A stretch of DNA of 38,298 bases from a virus (IMGVR_UViG_3300046713_000128:1-38298); one strand, 5' to 3'; positions 1 to 7,514 are shown, counted from the first letter of the stretch. The notes: a model not told the origin generated them from the letters alone. Numbers and translations: made by a program.

Positions 1-1
1 G

Positions 2-76
2 AAGCGCCGCCGATCCCCGCCCCGCCTGGCCGACTCGCATCCGGCCGGGCACCCGGTCCGGGGCCGCGCGAACTAG
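2..76 (+). CDS. 3' end of an upstream gene (partial)
   Basis: An open frame enters from the left edge and stops with TAG at 74-76, giving about 24 residues rich in Arg and Pro that end in GRAN. No start lies in the window, so this is only the possible tail of an upstream coding region. In such GC-rich DNA an open stretch this short can arise by chance. Confidence 0.25.
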   Translation, partial: KRRRSPPRLADSHPAGHPVRGRAN

Positions 77-77
77 G

Positions 78-93
78 GGGGCCGCGCGGCCCC
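78..93. repeat. 16-bp perfect palindrome
   Basis: GGGGCCGC followed by GCGGCCCC is a perfect palindrome that can fold as a 6-bp stem with a GCGC loop. It lies just after the stop at 76 and before the ATG at 143. No T-tract follows. It could be a weak terminator or a protein site. The left half (GGGGCCGCGCG) also occurs as a direct repeat at 60-70. Confidence 0.4.
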
Positions 94-142
94 GGTCCAC
101 CAAACGACTTCACACCCGACTTCGCACTGAAGGACCCGAGCG

Positions 143-460
143 ATGACCAGCACGATCAGCCGGCACGACACCGGCAACCCGACCACCTTCTCCTTCTTCC
201 CGGTCCCGGCCAGCACCGAGGTGCCGCGACCCGCCGCCACCATTGCGGTCCCGATCGCGCGGCCCACCGGCCACCCGGCCCCGGCCATCCACCGTGCGCC
301 GACCGTCTACCCGCAGCCGCAGCCCGAGCCCCGGCCGGAGTACCACCGCGCCAAGCACCGGCGCGCCAACCCGCCGTGGGCGTGGGCGCTGGTCGGTGCC
401 GGAACACTCCTGGCGGGCCAGTTCCTCGCTGGGCTGGTCGCGCTGGTGGTGGCGTGGTGA
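143..460 (+). CDS. Small tail-anchored membrane protein, unknown function
   Basis: A 105-residue protein starting at ATG 143, with GAAGGA about 10 bases upstream. The first 65 or so residues are Pro/Ala-rich and low in complexity. A short basic stretch (KHRR) follows, then a hydrophobic segment at about residues 77-104 that ends almost at the C-terminus. The shape suggests a single membrane span with the N-terminal part in the cytoplasm. It is the first gene of the early chain and overlaps the next by 4 bp (GTGA). No family is recognised. Small membrane proteins also occur in actinobacterial conjugative elements, but nothing in the sequence fixes that role. Confidence 0.6.
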   Translation: MTSTISRHDTGNPTTFSFFPVPASTEVPRPAATIAVPIARPTGHPAPAIHRAPTVYPQPQPEPRPEYHRAKHRRANPPWAWALVGAGTLLAGQFLAGLVALVVAW

Positions 461-693
461 GCGCCGACGAGATCCTCGCCCAGGCCGCCCGCCCCCGCGA
501 CGAGCTGCTCGCCGAGCTGGCCGCCGCGAAGGTCGCGCGCCGCTGGCTGGTCATGCTCCAGGGCTCCGACGGCGCCGAGTACCAGGTGTGCCAGCACCGG
601 TGGGAGCTGGTCGCCGAGGGCTGCGCACGCCGCCGAACCGCCCGCGCGGACCAGCTCGGCGCCCGCTTCACCGTGCGGAGGGCCGACGCGTGA
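457..693 (+). CDS. Hypothetical protein, 78 aa
   Basis: The GTG at 457 overlaps the previous stop (GTGA), as in most genes of this operon, so it is preferred over the upstream start codon in the same frame at 376. The protein is charged, with an N-terminal Ala/Leu-rich helix (LAELAAAKVARRW) and two Cys residues in the middle. It also overlaps the following gene by 4 bp. I recognise no family. Confidence 0.6.
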   Translation: MSADEILAQAARPRDELLAELAAAKVARRWLVMLQGSDGAEYQVCQHRWELVAEGCARRRTARADQLGARFTVRRADA

Positions 694-1091
694 GCCCGTC
701 GACGACCGAGACCCACACGCGCGCCCAGTGCGATGACTGCCCCGGCGTAGTCCTCGACGCTGAACGCCCCGTCGCTCGCGCCCACGCCAAGAACCACGGA
801 CACACCGTCCGGTTCAGTGTCGAGCAGACCACCACCTACGTCGGCGTCGAGAAGGCCGATCTCGGCGACAGGCCGACCATGGAGCAGCGATTCGGGCAGG
901 CCGTCCGCGTGCGCCGACTGGCGAAGGGCTGGTCTCAGCAGAGGCTCTCCGACGAGTTACGGAGAGAAGGGGTCGGGCTGCATCAGTCCGGCATCACCCG
1001 CCTGGAAGCGGGCACGCGGGGCACCGGCCTGAACGAGGCCGAGGTCATCGCCGCACTGCTCGGCATCGACAGGTCGGAGTGGCAGTCATGA
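690..1091 (+). CDS. XRE-family helix-turn-helix regulator with N-terminal Cys/His motif
   Basis: A 133-residue protein starting at GTG 690, overlapping the previous stop by 4 bp. The N-terminal 40 residues carry CDDC followed by H-x3-H (AHAKNHGH), resembling a small zinc-binding module. Residues from about 68 form an XRE/Cro-type helix-turn-helix: VRRLAKGWSQQRLSDEL, then the recognition segment GITRLEAG. It probably binds DNA as a regulator of phage genes. No divergent promoter or second repressor lies next to it, so I cannot call it the immunity repressor; a role inside the early operon is as likely. Confidence 0.75.
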   Translation: MSPSTTETHTRAQCDDCPGVVLDAERPVARAHAKNHGHTVRFSVEQTTTYVGVEKADLGDRPTMEQRFGQAVRVRRLAKGWSQQRLSDELRREGVGLHQSGITRLEAGTRGTGLNEAEVIAALLGIDRSEWQS

Positions 1092-1312
1092 CCGCCGTGC
1101 TGCACGCCCTCACCGAGCCGGAGGCCGCCGCGATCTGCGCGGTGCTCCGGGCCGTCGAGCACATCCCGGTCGAGGCCGACTGCTACGCCGACGGCGTCCA
1201 CCTGCACCCCTGCCGCGAGGTGACCACCGCCGAGGAGGTCTCCGTGCTGCGGGCCTTCGCCGCGGTGAGCGACTCCCGGATCTTCTGGGACGGGGCGGTG
1301 TCCGATGCCTGA
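1088..1312 (+). CDS. Hypothetical protein, 74 aa
   Basis: ATG 1088 overlaps the regulator stop (ATGA) and is preferred to the in-frame GTG at 1079. The protein is acidic, with the pattern EAAAICAVLRAVEHI near the N-terminus and a His/Cys pair (HLHPC) in the middle. It overlaps the next gene by 8 bp. No family is recognised. Confidence 0.6.
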   Translation: MTAVLHALTEPEAAAICAVLRAVEHIPVEADCYADGVHLHPCREVTTAEEVSVLRAFAAVSDSRIFWDGAVSDA

Positions 1313-1565
1313 GTACCCGAAGCCGAACACCAGCGCCGACCACCGCGCGCCGGCCACGGAGTGCCTCGACCGCGCCCAGCGGTCGCTGGAGGTTGCCGAG
1401 GTCAACCTCGACACGGTCGCCGCGCTGTTCGAGCTGAACAAGACCCGCGTGTCCTTCGCCGACCTGATCGCCCACGCCGAGGCCCGCACCCGGCTGGGCG
1501 TGGGCTGGGCTCGGCTCGCGGACGCCAAGGCGTTCGCCATCACCGAGGCGCCGTTCGATGCCTGA
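1305..1565 (+). CDS. Hypothetical protein, 86 aa, mostly helical
   Basis: It starts at ATG 1305 inside the end of the previous gene and runs 8 bp into the exonuclease gene. The sequence is Ala/Leu/Glu-rich and probably helical (CLDRAQRSLEVAEVNLDTV). Its position directly before the exonuclease suggests co-expression with the recombination module, but no function can be read from it. Confidence 0.6.
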   Translation: MPEYPKPNTSADHRAPATECLDRAQRSLEVAEVNLDTVAALFELNKTRVSFADLIAHAEARTRLGVGWARLADAKAFAITEAPFDA

Positions 1566-2460
1566 GCCGATCGCGCTGCCGCCGGCCACCGAGGTCACCG
1601 GGCCGGGCGTCTACAACCTGCCCGAGGCCGAGTACCACGCCCGGCCGGAACTGTCCTCGACCGGCGCACGCAGGCTCCTGCCGCCGTCCTGCCCGGCGCT
1701 GTTCAAGCACTGGCTCGACGAGGGCGGCGAGACGAAACCCGCGTGGGAGAAGGGCAAGGCCGCCCACAAGCTCGTGCTCGGGGCCGGCCCCGGGATCGTC
1801 GCGGTCGAGGACGAGTGGGGCCAGGACCCGAACGCGTGGCGAACGGACAAGGTGAAGGAGAAGCTCGCCGAGATCCGCGGCCGCGGCGACGTCCCGCTGA
1901 AGAAGGCCGACTACGACGCCGTGCACGCGATGGCTGCCGCCATCCGCAAGCACCCGGTGGCGGCCGCCCTGCTCGACCCGGCGACCGGAGCTCCCGAGCA
2001 GGCGCTCATCTGGCGCGACGAGCGGACCGGGGTGATGTGCCGGGCGCTGGTCGACTTCCTCAAGCACCCGGTGGCCGGCAAGCGGTTCCTGCTGACGGAC
2101 TACAAGCACGCCGGGGGCGAGTACGGGGCGTCGCCGGAGAAGGTCGGCCGAACGATGGGCGACTTCGGCTATCACGTGCAGCTGGCCTGGTACCTGATGG
2201 GCTGCGTCGCCCTGGGCTTGTGCAGCGAGAACCAGGCGGCGGCGCTGCTGATCGTGCAGGAGTCCCGCAAGCCGTACCTCGTGACGGTGGCGCAGCCGGA
2301 CCCGACGGCGATGCGCATGGGCGCGATCCGATGCCGCCAGGCCCTCGACCTCTACGCCGAGTGCATCAAGAACGACCGCTGGCCGGGCTACGCCGACGAC
2401 GTCGTGCTGGCCGAGCTGCCGCCCTGGGAAACCCGCGAACTGAACGGAGCAATCTGGTGA
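1558..2460 (+). CDS. PD-(D/E)XK exonuclease, RecE / exodeoxyribonuclease VIII-like
   Basis: A 300-residue protein. The family degrades one strand from double-stranded DNA ends and feeds a single-strand annealing protein during phage recombination. Visible core motifs are GKAAHKLVLG (His70), PEQALIW (Glu147), ALVDFL (Asp166), LTDYKHA (Asp181-x-Lys183) and YHVQLAWY (Gln208). These match, in order, the His, Glu, Asp, D-x-K and Q-x3-Y positions of the RecE-like PD-(D/E)XK fold. The length suits the catalytic domain without the long N-terminal extension of E. coli RecE. The next genes, a probable annealing partner and a RuvC-like resolvase, fit a recombination module. Confidence 0.85.
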   Translation: MPEPIALPPATEVTGPGVYNLPEAEYHARPELSSTGARRLLPPSCPALFKHWLDEGGETKPAWEKGKAAHKLVLGAGPGIVAVEDEWGQDPNAWRTDKVKEKLAEIRGRGDVPLKKADYDAVHAMAAAIRKHPVAAALLDPATGAPEQALIWRDERTGVMCRALVDFLKHPVAGKRFLLTDYKHAGGEYGASPEKVGRTMGDFGYHVQLAWYLMGCVALGLCSENQAAALLIVQESRKPYLVTVAQPDPTAMRMGAIRCRQALDLYAECIKNDRWPGYADDVVLAELPPWETRELNGAIW

Positions 2461-2666
2461 GTCAGTCCTACGCCCGGATCACGATCCGGCTCGAAACCAT
2501 GACGCCGCAAGAGCCCGACGAGAAAGGCTACAAGCGGTCGGACGAGGCTGCCCGGACCTCCGAGATCATCCTGTGCGCGGGCGACGAGGGCACCGCCGTC
2601 CTGATGGCGCAGTCGCACATCGGCGTGCTCGCCGACTACTACGCGCCCGGTGCGGTGACCGCATGA
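2457..2666 (+). CDS. Hypothetical protein, 69 aa
   Basis: GTG 2457 overlaps the exonuclease stop and the gene overlaps the next by 4 bp (ATGA). It encodes an acidic protein with a likely beta-strand start (YARITIRLET) and no Cys motif. It sits between the exonuclease and its probable annealing partner, so it may act with them. No family is recognised. Confidence 0.6.
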   Translation: MSQSYARITIRLETMTPQEPDEKGYKRSDEAARTSEIILCAGDEGTAVLMAQSHIGVLADYYAPGAVTA

Positions 2667-3538
2667 CGAACGCCGTCGACCGGATTACGCCCAGCACGCC
2701 GACCCCCACCCACCTCGGCCAGGCCACCGCGATCGAGCAGTCCCGCGCCGCCGCCGAGGTCGCCGCCGCCGTCCACGTCGCACAGCAGTGCCCCCGCGAC
2801 ATGCAGAAGGCCCTCGCCGAGATGCGCGAGTCCTGCCGCCAGCCCCGCCTCGCCGACCGGGCGTTCTTCCGCTACAACCGCGGTGGCGGCAACGTCACCG
2901 GCGCCACCGTCCACCTCGCCCGCGAGCTGGCCCGCTGCTTCGGCAACGTCCAGTACGGCATCTCCGAGCTGCGCCGCGACGACGCCGGCGGCTACTCAGA
3001 GATGCAGGCCTACGCCTGGGACGTCGAGCGCAACACCCGCTCGGCGCAGATCTTCGTGGTGCCGCACATCCGCGACACCAAGCAGGGCCCGAAGCCGCTG
3101 ACGGACCTGCGGGACGTCTACGAGAACAACGCCAACATGGGCGCCCGGCGGCTCCGGGCCGCGATCTGGGCGATCCTGCCGCCCTGGTTCGTCGACGAGG
3201 CCGAGGAGATCTGCAACAACACGCTGGCCGACGGCGGCGGTGTGCCGCTGCCGAAGAGGATCGCGGACTGGATCGCCGCGTTCGGCCGTCAGGGCGTGTC
3301 CCAGATGCAGCTGGAGCAGAAGCTGGGCCGGGACTCGGCGCGATGGACGGAGCACGACGTCGCGCAGCTGTCGGTGATCGCGAAGTCCGTGGCGCGCGGC
3401 GAGGCCCGGATCGAGGACGAGTTCGCGCCGGAGCGGGTCACGGCCGCCGAGATCGCCGGCACGAAGCCGGCCACTCCGCAGCCCACCGACGGCAACGACT
3501 GGCCGGAGACCGCACCGGTGCCGGGCGGCGACCAGTGA
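2663..3538 (+). CDS. Probable phage recombination protein (single-strand annealing partner)
   Basis: A 291-residue protein from ATG 2663. The central part, about residues 68-190, carries conserved-looking motifs: FFRYNRGGGNVTGATVHLA, a WD at 119-120 followed by VPHIRDTK, then LTDLRDVYENNANMGARRLR. I recall this pattern from proteins paired with RecE-like nucleases in phages, but I cannot name the fold with certainty. It lacks an obvious Walker motif, so it is not a Sak4/RecA type. The C-terminal 40 residues are acidic and Pro-rich, as often seen in DNA-binding phage proteins. The annealing role is inferred mainly from its position one small gene after the exonuclease. Confidence 0.6.
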   Translation: MTNAVDRITPSTPTPTHLGQATAIEQSRAAAEVAAAVHVAQQCPRDMQKALAEMRESCRQPRLADRAFFRYNRGGGNVTGATVHLARELARCFGNVQYGISELRRDDAGGYSEMQAYAWDVERNTRSAQIFVVPHIRDTKQGPKPLTDLRDVYENNANMGARRLRAAIWAILPPWFVDEAEEICNNTLADGGGVPLPKRIADWIAAFGRQGVSQMQLEQKLGRDSARWTEHDVAQLSVIAKSVARGEARIEDEFAPERVTAAEIAGTKPATPQPTDGNDWPETAPVPGGDQ

Positions 3539-4044
3539 GCGCCCGCGTCGTTGGGCTGGATCTGTCGATGACCGCCACCGGAGTGTGCGACGCCGACGGT
3601 CGCTGCACGACGATCAAGCCGACGCAGCCCGGTGACGAGCGCCTGGTCTACATCGCCGCGCTGACGGCGGTCGCCGGCCGGGGCGCGGACCTCGTAGTGA
3701 TCGAGGACCTGCCGACACACGCGCACAGCGCGGGCATCACCGGCATGGTCCACGGCGCGGCCCGGCTGGTGCTGCTGAACCAGAAGACCCCGTACGTCCT
3801 GCTGCCGCCCGCATCGCTGAAGAAGTTCGCCACCGGCCGCGGCAACGCCGGCAAGCCCGAGATGGCCGTCGCGCTCTACAAGCGCCTCGCCCTGGAGCTG
3901 GCCGACGACAACCAGGTGGACGCGGCCTGGCTGCGTATCGCCGGGCTCCAGCTGCTCGGCGAGCCGGTCGTGGAGCTGCCCGCCGCCCAGGTGGCCGCGC
4001 TCGACAAGGTCCTCATCCAGCTCAACCAGGACGGGAGATCCTGA
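3535..4044 (+). CDS. RuvC-like Holliday junction resolvase
   Basis: A 169-residue RNase H-fold nuclease starting at GTG 3535 (GTGA overlap). Asp9 in VVGLDLS, Glu57 in DLVVIED, and Asp125 with Asp129 in ADDNQVDAAW occupy the places of the metal-binding acidic residues of RuvC. The family cuts branched DNA, resolving recombination or replication intermediates before packaging. It closes the recombination module that begins with the exonuclease. Its stop overlaps the next ATG by one base (TGATG). Confidence 0.85.
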   Translation: MSARVVGLDLSMTATGVCDADGRCTTIKPTQPGDERLVYIAALTAVAGRGADLVVIEDLPTHAHSAGITGMVHGAARLVLLNQKTPYVLLPPASLKKFATGRGNAGKPEMAVALYKRLALELADDNQVDAAWLRIAGLQLLGEPVVELPAAQVAALDKVLIQLNQDGRS

Positions 4045-4304
4045 TGTTCAGCCTTTCTGGACGCCGTCCAGTCCCGACCCCGCCCCCGTCGCCGCCCGCC
4101 GCCTCCGAGCTGTCTGTGGCGCGCGACCGCATCCACGCCTGCGTCCGTGCGCTCGACAACATCATGCGCGACGAGCGCGCCCGGGGCACCGAGTGCGATG
4201 CCGCGCTCTTCAACCGGCTGCTGGACGCGCGGAACCTGCTAGCGCCGTCCTCGGCCCTGCCGCTGCGCCCGACGACTCCGGTCATCCCGGGGCGTGCGTC
4301 GTGA
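4044..4304 (+). CDS. Hypothetical protein, 86 aa
   Basis: It starts at ATG 4044, overlapping the resolvase stop, and ends in a GTGA overlap. A Pro-rich N-terminus (PTPPPSPPAA) is followed by a helical, charged middle (VRALDNIMRDERA) and a second Pro-rich tail. No family is recognised. Confidence 0.55.
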   Translation: MFSLSGRRPVPTPPPSPPAASELSVARDRIHACVRALDNIMRDERARGTECDAALFNRLLDARNLLAPSSALPLRPTTPVIPGRAS

Positions 4305-4579
4305 CGGCCCGGGACATCACCATCGCAGGCGAGGATGGGCGGCAGGCGATGGTCGTCAAGGCTGGGTCCGGCTGGGCCGTGCTCTGCATCGACATCGACG
4401 CCCCGGTCAGATGCCCGAACATCATCGGCTGGTCGACGCGCACCCGCGCAATCCACGGCGCCGAGTGGCACCTGCGTTGGCACGACAACGGCAAGCCCAC
4501 CTGCCGGGACTGCGGCGTGTGGCTTTCGCACCGGACCGCGAGGCGCTGCCGCAAGGGCACCTGCGAGGTGACGTCGTGA
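4301..4579 (+). CDS. Hypothetical Cys-rich protein, 92 aa
   Basis: GTG 4301 overlaps the preceding stop by 4 bp. The C-terminal third carries CRDCG, then a basic stretch and two more Cys (RRCRKGTC), a plausible four-Cys metal site. The N-terminal part looks like beta strands (AMVVKAGSGWAVLCIDIDA). One of many small putative zinc proteins in this operon. Confidence 0.6.
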   Translation: MTARDITIAGEDGRQAMVVKAGSGWAVLCIDIDAPVRCPNIIGWSTRTRAIHGAEWHLRWHDNGKPTCRDCGVWLSHRTARRCRKGTCEVTS

Positions 4580-5103
4580 CCGCCGCCGAGCTGTCCACCT
4601 CCGCGCAGCTGCGCCACACCCAGGCCGCGTTCGCCGCGAGCCAGGCCGACCTGACCGCAGCGCGATCCACGGCCACCGAGCTGGCCGCGCTGTACGAGAG
4701 CGCTACCGCCGAGACGGCCCGGGTCCAGGACGAGCTGCGCGAGGCCGACGAGCGCTACACCGACCTGGACGGCGAGCTCGAACGGATGCGGCAGGACCGC
4801 GACCGGCTCAAGCAGCAGGTCGACCCGCTGAGCGCCCGCGCCGAGCGACTGGAGCGGGAACGCGACGAGGCCCGGTCGGAGCTGCTCGAGGTGACCACCA
4901 CGATGCACGCCGCGCTCGCCGGACAAGACCTCGCCCGCGCCGAGCTGGCCAGCGCACAGCAGGAGTCGGCCCGGCTGCGTAGGGCGCTGCAGCAGCACCC
5001 GTACTGGACGTGCCCGCGCTGCAGCGCGCAGATCGCCGCCGAGGTGGCCGCCGAACAGGCCAGCCGCCCCACCACCGACACCGAGGAGGCACCCAATGGC
5101 TGA
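4576..5103 (+). CDS. Coiled-coil protein with C-terminal CPRC motif
   Basis: A 175-residue protein starting at GTG 4576. Residues about 10-140 are a continuous Ala/Glu/Arg/Leu heptad pattern (for example ERMRQDRDRLKQQVD), strongly suggesting a long coiled coil. A CPRC pair follows near residue 150, with no clear second pair. It may be a scaffold or DNA-associated protein, but no family is recognised. It overlaps the next gene by 8 bp. Confidence 0.65.
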   Translation: MTAAELSTSAQLRHTQAAFAASQADLTAARSTATELAALYESATAETARVQDELREADERYTDLDGELERMRQDRDRLKQQVDPLSARAERLERERDEARSELLEVTTTMHAALAGQDLARAELASAQQESARLRRALQQHPYWTCPRCSAQIAAEVAAEQASRPTTDTEEAPNG

Positions 5104-5335
5104 CGCGATGATCACAGCCGCCGCCGAGGCCATCGAGGAAGCCATGGTTCCCCGCATCGGCCGCGACCTCGGCACCATCCACCGCGACCCGATCGTCGCT
5201 GCCTGCGTGGCCGCCGGGCTGCGCGTGATGGCCGACGAGATCGACCGCGGGCCGACGTTCGACCTGCCGCCGTCCGTCATCTCGGCGCTGGTCCGCGAGC
5301 GCGCCGACGGCCTGATCGGCGGCACCGATGGCTGA
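5096..5335 (+). CDS. Hypothetical protein, 79 aa
   Basis: It begins at ATG 5096 inside the previous gene and overlaps the next by 8 bp. The content is helical and acidic (ITAAAEAIEEAM), with a DP-x-V-AACVAAG stretch in the middle. No Cys motif and no recognised family. Confidence 0.6.
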   Translation: MADAMITAAAEAIEEAMVPRIGRDLGTIHRDPIVAACVAAGLRVMADEIDRGPTFDLPPSVISALVRERADGLIGGTDG

Positions 5336-5570
5336 GCTGGAGCCCACCAAGGCGCTGATCGAACTGCTCGCCGACATCGACGACCGCAAGGTCTACACCG
5401 AGCCGCTCACCTTCGCCGCCTACCGCAACCGCCTCGACGGGCTGCCCGAGGTCGTCTCGGAGATGGCCTGGACCGTCGAGCACGCCGGATGGGCGGTCGA
5501 GCTCGCCGACGACCCGGTGTGGCACCTGACCCCGCTCGGCCGCGAAGTCCTGGATCGGGGTGCGCCGTGA
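5328..5570 (+). CDS. Hypothetical protein, 80 aa
   Basis: An acidic protein from ATG 5328, part of the overlapping chain (8 bp before, GTGA after). It carries several Trp/Leu-rich patches (EMAWTVEHAGWAVELADD) and ends in WHLTPLGREVLDRG, which resembles the last helix and wing of some small DNA-binding folds. That likeness is weak and I assign no function. Confidence 0.6.
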   Translation: MAELEPTKALIELLADIDDRKVYTEPLTFAAYRNRLDGLPEVVSEMAWTVEHAGWAVELADDPVWHLTPLGREVLDRGAP

Positions 5571-5779
5571 GCCGGGCCAGCGAGTGGGCGCAGAGAAGCC
5601 GGCGGGAGGCGATACGGAAGCAGGACATCGCCCGCGCCGTCGCCTCGGCCCGGCCGTTCTACATCCCGCCGTGCTCCCGCTGCCGGGCGCCGCTCGGCGA
5701 CTCCAAGGGCAACCCGCGCTGGGACATCGTCGGCCGGCTGAAGTTCGTCTGCCTCGGCGGCTGCGCGGTGGACCGATGA
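5567..5779 (+). CDS. Small zinc-ribbon-like protein, 70 aa
   Basis: GTG 5567 overlaps the previous stop. The N-terminal half is basic and helical. The C-terminal half has PCSRCRAPLG, then CLGGC near the end: two Cys pairs about 25 residues apart, the usual spacing of a zinc ribbon. Probably binds nucleic acid or protein; no named family. Confidence 0.6.
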   Translation: MSRASEWAQRSRREAIRKQDIARAVASARPFYIPPCSRCRAPLGDSKGNPRWDIVGRLKFVCLGGCAVDR

Positions 5780-5910
5780 GGCCGCGCCACGCCGCCCGGC
5801 TCGACGCCCGGGTGCTGTGTCGACTGCCGTACTCCGACTGGCTGGCGCTGCCCCGAGGCGAACGCAAGCGGCGGCTACAGGCCGCCAAGAAGGGAGCCCG
5901 CCGTGGCTGA
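5776..5910 (+). CDS. Very small basic protein, 44 aa
   Basis: ATG 5776 overlaps the previous stop (ATGA) and the gene ends 8 bp inside the next. The protein is strongly basic (LPRGERKRRLQAAKKGARRG at its end). Support comes from translational coupling on both sides rather than from any motif. Confidence 0.5.
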   Translation: MRPRHAARLDARVLCRLPYSDWLALPRGERKRRLQAAKKGARRG

Positions 5911-6133
5911 CATCCACCCCGCCTTGCGCGCCACGCTCGACCGTGAGCTGAGCGGCGCCGTCGAGGGCCTTCTGCGCAAGGCGGCCGAGTATGACGGCCA
6001 GGACGTCATCGAGGCCAACGTGGCCCTGATGAACGACCTGCTCGACCTGTTCAGCCCGGCGCAGCTCGCCGCCGCGGCCGCGGCGATGGCACTCCGCGCG
6101 CACCGGCAGGCTGCAGGGGTCGACCGTGGGTGA
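5903..6133 (+). CDS. Hypothetical protein, 76 aa
   Basis: It starts at GTG 5903, preceded by AGGGAG (with AAGAAGGGAG across the overlap). The sequence is helical and Ala-rich, with AEYDGQDVIEANVALMNDLL in the middle. No Cys motif. It overlaps the following gene by 8 bp. Confidence 0.6.
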   Translation: MADIHPALRATLDRELSGAVEGLLRKAAEYDGQDVIEANVALMNDLLDLFSPAQLAAAAAAMALRAHRQAAGVDRG

Positions 6134-6335
6134 CGTCATCTCGCTGCCGAGGCCCACCCGCACCCCGGCCGACGCCGTACGGGACCTGCCGGGGTGCGGG
6201 AACACCTGGACGCCGCGCACCTGCCGTGGCTTCGACCAGCGCTCACCAATCGACCACCGGTGCTGGACATGGTCCGGCTGGCCGCACCTCTGCCGGTGCA
6301 TGCGCTGCCACGCGGACGCCGGAGGTGCGCGGTGA
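6126..6335 (+). CDS. Small Cys/His-rich protein, 69 aa
   Basis: GTG 6126 lies inside the end of the previous gene. The protein has six Cys residues, with GCGNTWTPRTC in the middle and HLCRCMRCH near the end, suggesting a metal site. No family is recognised. Confidence 0.55.
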   Translation: MGDVISLPRPTRTPADAVRDLPGCGNTWTPRTCRGFDQRSPIDHRCWTWSGWPHLCRCMRCHADAGGAR

Positions 6336-6517
6336 TCAGCGAGACCGAAACGCCGGAGCAGTGCCCGCCGATCACCGACCACGTCTTCCGCGCGGGTGGC
6401 GGCAGATGCCTGGCCGGCATCACCACCGGCAGGTGCGTCTACGGCGGCCGCTGCAACAGGCCGCAGGACGACCACATCACGCGCCCCGACTTCCAAGCCG
6501 CGGGAGGTGCGCGGTGA
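6332..6517 (+). CDS. Small Cys-containing protein, 61 aa
   Basis: GTG 6332 overlaps the previous stop and the gene ends in GTGA. Four Cys residues (EQCPP, GRCLAG, GRCVYGGRC) and two His could hold a metal. The ends of this gene and of its neighbour (GGAR) are alike, and the DNA just before both downstream GTG starts (GGAGGTGCGCGGTGA) is repeated, giving each downstream gene a Shine-Dalgarno-like GGAGG. Confidence 0.55.
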   Translation: MISETETPEQCPPITDHVFRAGGGRCLAGITTGRCVYGGRCNRPQDDHITRPDFQAAGGAR

Positions 6518-6747
6518 CCGTACGCATCATGCTGCGCTGCTCCGGCCGCGACGACGTCGTGCTCACCCTGGAGCCCGGCAGGTACGCCCGGGTCAACCTG
6601 GAGCACGGCCCGGACCGGCCCATCGTCGCCGTCAGCGTGCTGCTGCTCGAGGACGCGACCGGCGACGTGACCCCGGCCGGGATGCACATCGACGAGCAGC
6701 GGCCGGCCAGCACCGAGCAGCTCGACCTGACCGGCGGTGCCCGGTGA
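6514..6747 (+). CDS. Hypothetical protein, 77 aa
   Basis: Starts at GTG 6514, with GGAGG nine bases upstream inside the previous gene. The sequence looks like an all-beta fold (VTVRIMLRC, then IVAVSVLLLED) and has one Cys. It ends in a GTGA overlap. No family is recognised. Confidence 0.6.
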   Translation: MTVRIMLRCSGRDDVVLTLEPGRYARVNLEHGPDRPIVAVSVLLLEDATGDVTPAGMHIDEQRPASTEQLDLTGGAR

Positions 6748-6989
6748 TTCAGGTGACCGACGAGATGCGGCGGGCCGTGCGCGGCCGGATGGGGATCCCC
6801 GACGGCGTCGCCCTGGATCCGTGGATGGAGGCCGCGATCGGCGACGTGCTCGCCCTGGTCGAGCGGGAGTACGTCATCCTGCCGCGCGGCGCTCAGCCGA
6901 TCTGCTGCCGCGAGCACCCCGACAGGCCGGTCCGATGGGGCCAGTGCGGCGAGTGCATCGCTGAGCTGCCTTCCGAGGACCGGACATGA
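6744..6989 (+). CDS. Hypothetical Cys-rich protein, 81 aa
   Basis: GTG 6744 overlaps the previous stop. The N-terminal half is helical (VTDEMRRAVRGRMGI), and the C-terminal half has CCREHP and CGEC, a possible Cys/His zinc site. It overlaps the next gene by 4 bp (ATGA). Confidence 0.6.
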   Translation: MIQVTDEMRRAVRGRMGIPDGVALDPWMEAAIGDVLALVEREYVILPRGAQPICCREHPDRPVRWGQCGECIAELPSEDRT

Positions 6990-7177
6990 AGCCCAAGCCC
7001 ACCGGCCGCCCGCACCTGTTCGTGGCCGACCCCACCGTGCCGCTCGACCAGTCCGGCCGGGCCACCTGCCGCTGCCAGCTGGTCGGCGAGCCCGGCGACG
7101 CCCACCACACGCTGCCCGACGTGCCAGAGCAGGCCGAGCACCGCCGGCGCATCGGCGAGGACGGGGGTGAGGGGTGA
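6986..7177 (+). CDS. Small protein, 63 aa, related to WhiB-neighbour type phage proteins
   Basis: ATG 6986 overlaps the previous stop. It carries a CRCQLVGEPGDAHHTLP stretch; the pattern of two Cys, then two adjacent His, resembles short metal-binding proteins common in actinophage early regions. The family comparison rests on memory and is weak. It overlaps the next gene by 4 bp. Confidence 0.5.
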   Translation: MKPKPTGRPHLFVADPTVPLDQSGRATCRCQLVGEPGDAHHTLPDVPEQAEHRRRIGEDGGEG

Positions 7178-7368
7178 GCAACGGAAGGCTTCAGCGCCAC
7201 AAACCACGCCTCGTCGTCGAAGCGGACGGGCCGCTCTCGGTGCGCTGCGAGACCTGCGGTCAGCACATCGCGGGCACGCAGTACCCGACCGTCAGCTTCC
7301 ACCTCGAAACGCTGATGACCCTGCTGACGATCCACGCCAAGAAGTGCGGAAAGAAAGGAGCTGCCTGA
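7174..7368 (+). CDS. Small zinc-ribbon-like protein, 64 aa
   Basis: GTG 7174 overlaps the previous stop. It carries CETCGQHI and a later H-x3-KC, a plausible Cys3His site. The gene ends with a strong AAAGGAG that can serve as ribosome binding site for the CTG-started gene downstream. Confidence 0.6.
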   Translation: MSNGRLQRHKPRLVVEADGPLSVRCETCGQHIAGTQYPTVSFHLETLMTLLTIHAKKCGKKGAA

Positions 7369-7514
7369 CACCGGCCGAGACCAACCCCGATCGCGGCCGG
7401 GCCGCAATTCCCGTGCGCATTTCCGACTCCATGCAGGAATACGCACAAGCACAGATAGAGCACGAGGTGAATGGTGATCCACGGAACAGCGGGATCCGGC
7501 GCGGCGCGCATTGA
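7365..7514 (+). CDS. Small protein, 49 aa, probable CTG start
   Basis: A CTGA overlap with the previous stop and AAAGGAG at 7354-7360 place translation initiation at CTG 7365. No ATG or GTG gives a similarly placed start. The protein includes VRISDSMQEYAQAQIEHEV, resembling the start of a ribbon-helix-helix or similar short domain. Codon use here is less GC-biased than in neighbouring genes. Confidence 0.45.
   Translation: MTPAETNPDRGRAAIPVRISDSMQEYAQAQIEHEVNGDPRNSGIRRGAH

Noticed and set aside
78-93. Palindrome before the first gene as a terminator
   Set aside because: Lacks a T-tract and the upstream coding frame is uncertain; kept only as a repeat.
4282-5325. Minus-strand 347-codon frame opposite the coiled-coil gene
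   Set aside because: Antisense to two coupled plus-strand genes; composition is typical of a shadow frame.
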